From: an uncultured Lachnospiraceae bacterium | Lineage (GTDB): Bacteria > Bacillota > Clostridia > Lachnospirales > Lachnospiraceae | DNA length: 10,302 bases | Direction of reading: 5' to 3' | Assembly (NCBI GenBank): GCA_947177465.1 | Contig: CAMWUP010000051.1 | Location: 1-10,302 of the forward strand | Made by a program: the position numbers and the translations under genes | In this document: positions 6,258-10,302 of the stretch, one piece after another | Layout of the letters: every line of letters starts with the position of its first letter | Position numbering within the stretch: the first letter of the stretch is position 1 | The notes under the pieces: generated by a model | Told to the model about the DNA's origin: nothing | Database searches by the model: none | What the model saw: only the letters and a program-made list of their open reading frames with translations

Positions 6258-7296
6258 TTTGGTTCGCGTCATAGCGGGTATTTTAGTGGTTATGGTGCAT
6301 ATTTCGGCACAGCAGATTGAAAGCCTGCCTGTGGATGGTGCGGCATTTGCTGTTACCAATGCCTTTAATTGTCTTGCCTTTTCCGGCGTGGCGCTTTTTG
6401 TTATGATAAGCGGCGCGCTTGCTTTGCGGCAGGAGCGGGAGACGGATTTAAAGACGCTGCTTTTGCACAAGACGCTGCATTTCTTTGTCCTGTACTATAT
6501 CTGGAAAGCATTTTATCAGGTTGTTGCCATGTTGGAAAAAGGGGAAAGCTTTACGCTTTCCAACATCAAAAATGATGTGGTTCTGGCGCTGATTCAGCAG
6601 AGGGGGTATTACCATCTTTGGTATCTGCCCATGATTGCCATACTCTATATGGCGGTGCCCTTTGTGAAAAAAGGATTTGCGGAAAAGAAGATATGCCGGT
6701 ACTTTATCTGTGTATTTTTCATTACGGCGCTTTTCGTGCCGACGCTGCTCCACTATGAATTTAAGTTTAAATATCTGCTGGTGGATTTTTTTGCTTCTAA
6801 TGATTTTTATCTGTTTAGCGGATACCTTGGATATTTTGTGTTGGGACACTATCTGCACAACTGGCGGGAAGAAATCACAGAAAAGAGGCGGCTCGCTTTC
6901 TATATAGCAGGCGGACTCAGTTTTCTTTTGGCATGTGTTTTGGGAACGCTGGATGCCCGCGCTACGGGGCAGCTTTCCTTCCATGTGAACACACCCCTTG
7001 CCGCAACCACCTTTTTCACTGCAGCCGCGATTTTTGTGGCAGGACAGTCCATCGACAAAATGGCGGCTCATTCCGAAAAAACAGGAAAAATACTTGGTTT
7101 TCTGGCGGGCATTGTCTTTGGCACTTATCTTTTACATCCGCTGGCGATTATCCTGTTTGAAAGCATTGGCATTAAGACGTCTCTGTGCACGCCGTTGTTG
7201 TCCATTCCGCTTCTGACGGTCTGCACCGTGGTTCTGTCGGGGCTGGTATCTGCGGTGCTGCTTCGGATTCCGCTTCTGAAAAGGCTGGTACAATAA
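6229..7296 (+). CDS. Membrane-bound acyltransferase (acyltransferase 3 / OatA-WecH-like family)
   Basis: Starting at TTG 6229 the protein has 355 residues and about ten hydrophobic segments. The N-terminus RERIAYLDLVRVIAGILVVMVH is the family signature, with the likely catalytic His24 at the end of the first membrane helix. FSGVALFVMISG (51-62), HLWYLPMI (129-136) and GTYLLHPLAI (298-307) are further hallmarks. Family members move acetyl or other acyl groups across the membrane onto sugars, peptidoglycan or surface glycans. The acceptor is not evident here, and there is no extracellular SGNH domain as in OatA. The gene overlaps the ACT gene by 29 bases with its ribosome binding site inside it, suggesting translational coupling. 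It ends 3 bases before the stop of the convergent DUF4956 gene. Confidence 0.87.
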   Translation: MQRERIAYLDLVRVIAGILVVMVHISAQQIESLPVDGAAFAVTNAFNCLAFSGVALFVMISGALALRQERETDLKTLLLHKTLHFFVLYYIWKAFYQVVAMLEKGESFTLSNIKNDVVLALIQQRGYYHLWYLPMIAILYMAVPFVKKGFAEKKICRYFICVFFITALFVPTLLHYEFKFKYLLVDFFASNDFYLFSGYLGYFVLGHYLHNWREEITEKRRLAFYIAGGLSFLLACVLGTLDARATGQLSFHVNTPLAATTFFTAAAIFVAGQSIDKMAAHSEKTGKILGFLAGIVFGTYLLHPLAIILFESIGIKTSLCTPLLSIPLLTVCTVVLSGLVSAVLLRIPLLKRLVQ

Positions 7297-7299
7297 GGC

Positions 7300-7974
7300 T
7301 TACAGCCCGCCGCGGATGGCGGGGAGCAGCCGCAGGGAAACGGGTTGATTTCCGTTGAGGCGGCGAATATCATCAAGAAAAGCTTTTGTATTATCATTTG
7401 TTTTTAAGTATATAAGGTACTGCAATTCACAGGAAGAGTCCGCGCCGCCGTCATCAACCTTGATGAGCCGCGCGGATTTTGTATACCCGGCAAATACATC
7501 GACAAATACTTTCTCATAATCCATATCCCTCGGTATCAAAATGGTAAGCAGCCTTGCATTTTCCTTCTTTCCCTGAAAGGGCAGCGCGTGTATGACGAGA
7601 ATGGCGGCGCCCACTGCAAGGAGCAGCAGTCCGGCAATCCCGATGCTGCCGAGCCCTGTGGCAAGCCCGATGGACATGGCAAGAAAGAGACTGGTGATTT
7701 CACGCGAGTTGCCCTCTGCGGAGCGGAACCGAATCAGGCTGAACGCGCCGAGCACGGCAACGCCGGTCCCCAGATTACCGTTGACCAGCATAATCACAGA
7801 CTGCACAATGACAGGAAGGATAACAAGCGTCAGGACAAAATTCTTACTGTAACTGTTTTTATACATATGCAGCAGCGCCACCAGCACACCAAAAAACAGA
7901 GAGGCGGCGGTGCAAAGAATAAATGACCAGATACTGGCGTCTAAAGTAGGTATGGTTAAAAAATGGTTCAGCAT
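7300..7974 (-). CDS. DUF4956-family membrane protein
   Basis: This 224-residue protein is read leftwards from ATG 7974-7972, with AAAGGA about 11 bases upstream. Hydrophobic segments lie at about residues 15-37, 46-65, 96-112 and 112-131. Between them is the conserved loop LGAFSLIRFRSAEGNSREI (about 75-93), which I recognise as the DUF4956 hallmark. The last 90 residues are soluble with an alpha-beta pattern (RLLTILIPRDMDYEKVFVDVF). No biochemical role is established. In other genomes this family is often found beside VTC-type polyphosphate polymerase and CotH-like genes, but neither is visible here, so it stands alone. Its stop lies 3 bases from the stop of the convergent acyltransferase gene, with no clear terminator in between. 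Confidence 0.88.
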   Translation of the reverse strand: MLNHFLTIPTLDASIWSFILCTAASLFFGVLVALLHMYKNSYSKNFVLTLVILPVIVQSVIMLVNGNLGTGVAVLGAFSLIRFRSAEGNSREITSLFLAMSIGLATGLGSIGIAGLLLLAVGAAILVIHALPFQGKKENARLLTILIPRDMDYEKVFVDVFAGYTKSARLIKVDDGGADSSCELQYLIYLKTNDNTKAFLDDIRRLNGNQPVSLRLLPAIRGGL

Positions 7975-8033
7975 AAGCGGCAGGGTCCTTTCTCTATCAT
8001 GTTCAGGAACGCTTTCGTCTGCGTTTCCTTAGT

Positions 8034-8062
8034 AGTATAAAATAAAAAAAAGGCGTGTGCAA
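8034..8062 (-). promoter_or_regulatory. Putative promoter of the DUF4956 gene
   Basis: On the minus strand TTGCAC (8062-8057) and TATACT (8039-8034) are 17 bp apart. Transcription would start near 8027 and leave a leader of about 50 bases before ATG 7974. The -35 is poor (3 of 6) and the -10 good (5 of 6). The -35 overlaps the first box of the 49-nt repeat at 8058, so leftward and rightward promoters would interfere with each other. Confidence 0.45.
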
Positions 8063-8106
8063 CCTTTTTGGCTTCCATGGGGTACTTCTTAAGTAAGGAA
8101 CAAATG
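8058..8106 (+). promoter_or_regulatory. 49-nt repeat copy 1, possible ECF-type promoter of the HipA-like gene
   Basis: This shares 38 of 49 bases, without gaps, with 9427-9475. The identical block TGCAACCTTTTTGGC (8058-8072) is followed by 6 bases that all differ, then GGGGTA-C/T-TTCTTA (8079-8091) and a less conserved tail. Two fixed boxes around a free spacer is how a promoter or operator looks. TGCAAC to GGTA is 17 bp, close to the AAC/CGTA spacing known for extracytoplasmic-function sigma factors. It ends 75 bases before the ATG of the HipA-like gene. Sigma specificity is an inference. Confidence 0.5.
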
Positions 8107-8180
8107 GAAACAAAATATTCTAAAAGCATTGCGGAATGTTTGTTCATATGGTTAAATGATATATGAAATGAGGTGTGGGT

Positions 8181-9002
8181 ATGGATTTGGCGGATTTTAA
8201 TGGATATGAACAGAATCAGAGAATGTACGGCGGAACTGCCGGAAGAAAAATGGGCGTTTGCTACCAAGGGAAAAATTATATTTTGAAACCAAACACTTGG
8301 CTTTGCAGTACATGAAACAATATTAGGTAAGAGAAATGGAAAGATAGTTGTTGCCTGTAAGGATTTTTTGGAGGAGGGAGAGAGATTATACGAATTCGAT
8401 AAAATCAAAGTGACCTTTGAACCACATTTTTTGGATTCCAGTGGAAACGAGACGAATGGAGTGGGTGCTGATTTGTATGAGATACTGATGACAATACAGT
8501 CCCATCCTTTCTTAAAGAGTATACCGGATGTTGAAGAACACTTTTGGAATATGTTTGTAGTAGATGCCTTACTGGGAAATCCGGATAGGAATAATAGTAA
8601 CTGGGGAATTATTCTGGACAAGGATGGCAATAAACGTCTTGCTCCTGTATATGATAATGGTAATTGCCTGAATTGTAAATGGGATGAGGAAAAGATGTTG
8701 GAGGTTCTGTCTGATGAAAAAAAATGGAGACAGAAAGTTATAGGGGGCGTAGGTGTATTTTTGAATTAGAGGGCAAAAAAATAAATCCTTATCATGTTAT
8801 GGAAAGCATGGAATATGCTGCATGTACAAGAGCTGTGGAAAGAATTGTTCCGGCAATGGGAGATTCTCTTTCTAAAATCGGCGGGCTGATATGGGAGATT
8901 CCTGTTTTGACAGAAGTACAGAAAAAATTTTATTGTACAATCATAGAGTACAGGTATAACAACATGTTTCTTCCGCTTTATCAGAAAATCACCGGCGTGT
9001 AA
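8181..9002 (+). pseudogene. Broken HipA/CtkA-like protein kinase gene
   Basis: Three pieces in two frames reconstruct a CtkA-like (HipA-fold) Ser/Thr kinase. Piece 1 runs from ATG 8181 (GAGGTG 5 bases upstream) to TGA 8313-8315 and holds the N-lobe, YGGTAGRKMGV and the likely ATP-binding lysine in YILK. An internal deletion, about 30 codons by comparison with recalled Helicobacter CtkA, then shifts the frame near 8288-8296. Piece 2 (about 8296-8730) has HETILG, KIVVACKDFL, the catalytic loop GNPDRNNSNWG (Asp codon 8584) and the metal-binding Asp in PVYDNGNCL (codon 8653). A missing base near 8730 ends that frame at 8769. Piece 3 continues as ESYRGRRCIFELEGKK and stops at TAA 9000-9002. Both lesions make an active kinase unlikely. 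One could be a sequencing error, but not the deletion. Confidence 0.82.
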
Positions 9003-9111
9003 AAAGAATGTGGTATAGAAGTAGATTGAAATCTAACATTCTGGGCACGTTGCCTGTGAAAAAGTGTTTTGGCATGGAGAATTTGCATGAGAGAAGAAAG
9101 GCAGAGAAGGT

Positions 9112-9327
9112 ATGTATAACGATAAAGAAATCATTTTGCCGGAAAGTCTTCCGGCCGGCTTGCAGAGAGACTTTAAAGAATTGCAGGAGTACTATGATGC
9201 GGGTGACTGGCTTCAGTTCGATCTTCTTTTTGAAGCGGTAGAAGCAAGTGCAAAAGGCTATTATCTAGCAGGGAAAATCAGTAGGGAAGAGTTGAATCTT
9301 ATCTTTAAGAAGTATGGGATAGCATGA
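9112..9327 (+). CDS. Small acidic protein downstream of the kinase remnant, function unknown
   Basis: This 71-residue ORF starts at ATG 9112, with AGAAAGG (9096-9102) about 9 bases upstream, and stops at TGA 9325-9327. The sequence is coherent, soluble and helical: ESLPAGLQRDFKELQEYYDAGDWLQFDLLFEAVE, then KGYYLAGKISREELNLIFKKYG. It has no transmembrane segment and no motif I can assign. It follows the kinase remnant by 109 bases and is followed directly by a terminator, so it is probably the last gene of the same unit. It may be the partner (immunity or antitoxin-like) of the kinase, but that rests on position only. Unlike its neighbour, it shows no lesion. Confidence 0.68.
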   Translation: MYNDKEIILPESLPAGLQRDFKELQEYYDAGDWLQFDLLFEAVEASAKGYYLAGKISREELNLIFKKYGIA

Positions 9328-9354
9328 AAATGTTGTTGATAAATTAGATTGCGT

Positions 9355-9409
9355 AAAATTATGCAGCCACCAAGTTGTATGAAACAGTTTGGCAGTTGCA
9401 TAATTTTTT
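9355..9409 (+). terminator. Intrinsic terminator after the 71-aa gene
   Basis: The 11-bp stem AAAATTATGCA (9355-9365) pairs with TGCATAATTTT (9397-9407). An inner GCCA/TGGC pairing (9366-9369 with 9390-9393) shortens the loop. The right arm runs into six Ts (9404-9409). The outer stem is AT-rich, so efficiency is uncertain. Confidence 0.72.
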
Positions 9410-9426
9410 GCCCAAATTAAGAAATA

Positions 9427-9475
9427 TGCAACCTTTTTGGCGATTCGGGGGTATTTCTTATATAAGCAAAAAATG
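9427..9475 (+). promoter_or_regulatory. 49-nt repeat copy 2, probable promoter of the 152-aa gene
   Basis: This second copy of the 8058-8106 repeat keeps both boxes: TGCAACCTTTTTGGC at 9427-9441 and GGGGTATTTCTTA at 9448-9460. It can be read as an ECF-like promoter (TGCAAC, 17 bp, GGTA). It can also be read as a SigA promoter, TTGGCG (9437-9442), 18 bp, TATAAG (9461-9466). Either would start transcription about 50-65 bases before ATG 9526. It lies just after the terminator of the upstream unit, where a new promoter is expected. Confidence 0.58.
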
Positions 9476-9525
9476 ACTGACAAGGCAGGAATGGTGATAT
9501 TCCTTTAAGGGGATAAAAGACAAAA

Positions 9526-9984
9526 ATGAGAAAACTGTATTATATAGATAAATTAGAAACGAAGCTAAGCAAGGCGGAAATCGAGGAAAAGGTAAGAGAC
9601 ATTGTAGCGGAAAATCGGATTTTTGATTTTGGCGTCATGAGCAAAAAAGCGCATCGCGTAGAGGTGAAAGAAAATATCATTTCTTTTACCTATTTATCCA
9701 AAGGAAGGCATGACATGCTGTGTCCGCAGATACATATGATAGTGCTTGAGAAAGAAGGGAGATGTATTTGCGATTTGTTTTACAGCAGAACATGGGGATA
9801 TTTGTTCTCCCTGGTTTGGTGGACTTTCTTTTGTGGAATATGCGTCTGTGCAGGCGCTTTGGCAGGCAATATTCTTTATTTTACCTGCTCTGCCGCAGTC
9901 TATGTTCTGGGAATCTGGGTAGCGCGAACGCACTGCCGTAGTCTGTGTAAAAAGGTGGTAACTATTTTAAAAGCGAAGATGTGA
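9526..9984 (+). CDS. Hypothetical membrane protein with two adjacent transmembrane helices
   Basis: The 152-residue protein starts at ATG 9526, with AAGGGGA (9507-9513) upstream at a rather long 12-base spacing, and stops at TGA 9982-9984. Residues 1-90 are soluble with beta-rich stretches (HRVEVKENIISFTYLSKG, then QIHMIVLEKEGRCICDLFYS). They are followed by two hydrophobic segments at about 92-112 and 114-133 and a basic cysteine-containing tail. The layout is loosely like YcxB/PH-like membrane proteins, but with the soluble part at the opposite end, so no family is assigned. The next gene starts 33 bases downstream and is also a small membrane protein, so the two probably form an operon. 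Confidence 0.72.
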   Translation: MRKLYYIDKLETKLSKAEIEEKVRDIVAENRIFDFGVMSKKAHRVEVKENIISFTYLSKGRHDMLCPQIHMIVLEKEGRCICDLFYSRTWGYLFSLVWWTFFCGICVCAGALAGNILYFTCSAAVYVLGIWVARTHCRSLCKKVVTILKAKM

Positions 9985-10017
9985 ATTTTGAGAGGCAGCA
10001 GTCGTGAGGAGATTACG

Positions 10018-10302
10018 ATGAATATTGAAACATATACGGATATTATGATAAGGCTTTATATAGGGCTGTTCCTGTTTTCTGTTTTCGCAAGTTTCATAGC
10101 AATCTGGAGTAAAATAAGAAAGAAAACCTTAAAATACTGGTGGCTCATTCCTTGCACAATTCCTTATTCTATTGTTGCGGTGTTCAATGTTTTTGTTGCC
10201 TCCATAGCGTATGACGACAACGCACACCCCAATTCCAAGATAAACCAAAACTGGAAATTACAGGACTATATTTTAAATGATATAAAAGGGCTGCTCATAT
10301 GG
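10018..10302 (+). CDS. Hypothetical membrane protein, 5' part only
   Basis: ATG 10018 is preceded by GAGGAG (10006-10011) with a 6-base spacer. The frame stays open to the window edge, giving 95 residues. Hydrophobic segments lie at about residues 11-29 (RLYIGLFLFSVFASFIAIW) and 42-65 (LIPCTIPYSIVAVFNVFVASIA), separated by a short basic loop (SKIRKKTLKYW). This predicts a positive-inside hairpin, followed by a polar stretch with HPNSKINQNWKL. No family is recognised. It lies 33 bases after the 152-aa membrane protein and is likely co-transcribed with it. Confidence 0.72.
   Translation, partial: MNIETYTDIMIRLYIGLFLFSVFASFIAIWSKIRKKTLKYWWLIPCTIPYSIVAVFNVFVASIAYDDNAHPNSKINQNWKLQDYILNDIKGLLIW

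Noticed and set aside
7306..7323. GC-rich hairpin between convergent stops as a terminator
   Set aside because: The stem CCCGCC/GGCGGG lies within the last codons of the DUF4956 gene and has no T-run on either side.
8129..8157. SigA promoter TTGCGG-N17-TTAAAT before the kinase remnant
   Set aside because: Both hexamers are poor matches and the two-box repeat upstream is a better candidate.
8368..8769. Independent gene starting at a TTG
   Set aside because: Kinase homology continues in the same frame upstream of the TTG to about 8296 and, after a one-base shift, downstream. It is a piece of the broken kinase gene.
9008..9241. 77-codon plus-strand ORF
   Set aside because: It overlaps the better 71-codon ORF in another frame, lacks a ribosome binding site and has a cysteine/arginine-rich shadow composition.

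Overview
The window looks like a chromosomal segment from an anaerobic Gram-positive Clostridia, most likely a Lachnospiraceae gut bacterium. This is inferred from strong AGGAGG-type ribosome binding sites, GTG and TTG starts, an oxygen-sensitive class III ribonucleotide reductase, and gene families common in that group. Species cannot be named from the sequence alone.

Layout. The left end (1-438) holds the 3' part of a GNAT acetyltransferase and, directly behind it, a short remnant resembling the end of a DUF3990-type protein. A gene-free stretch (439-1182) follows. It holds a perfect palindrome, two opposed copies of an approximately 146-nt foldback element, and a short tandem repeat. Next come a HelD-like UvrD/Rep-superfamily ATPase (1183-3195), then nrdD with a fused glutaredoxin-like C-terminal domain (3288-5672), which has its own promoter and a strong terminator. 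A small two-ACT-domain protein (5775-6257) overlaps the TTG start of a membrane acyltransferase (6229-7296). A DUF4956 membrane protein (7974-7300) runs towards them on the minus strand. The right part holds a decayed HipA/CtkA-like kinase gene (8181-9002), an intact 71-codon gene and its terminator, then a 152-aa membrane protein and the start of a second membrane protein (10018 to the end).

How the parts relate. HelD and NrdD are housekeeping enzymes (RNA polymerase recycling and anaerobic dNTP supply). No nrdG lies next to nrdD. The ACT and acyltransferase genes look translationally coupled. The kinase remnant and the 152-aa gene are each preceded by a copy of a 49-nt repeat with two conserved boxes around a variable spacer. 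That pattern fits a shared promoter, possibly read by an ECF-type sigma factor.

The most unusual observation is the foldback pair at 666-812 (plus) and 1062-918 (minus). Both copies share three short boxes in the same order and almost the same length, while their long helices differ in sequence but still pair. This is the pattern expected of a structured RNA or structured mobile repeat, and I do not recognise it as a named family.
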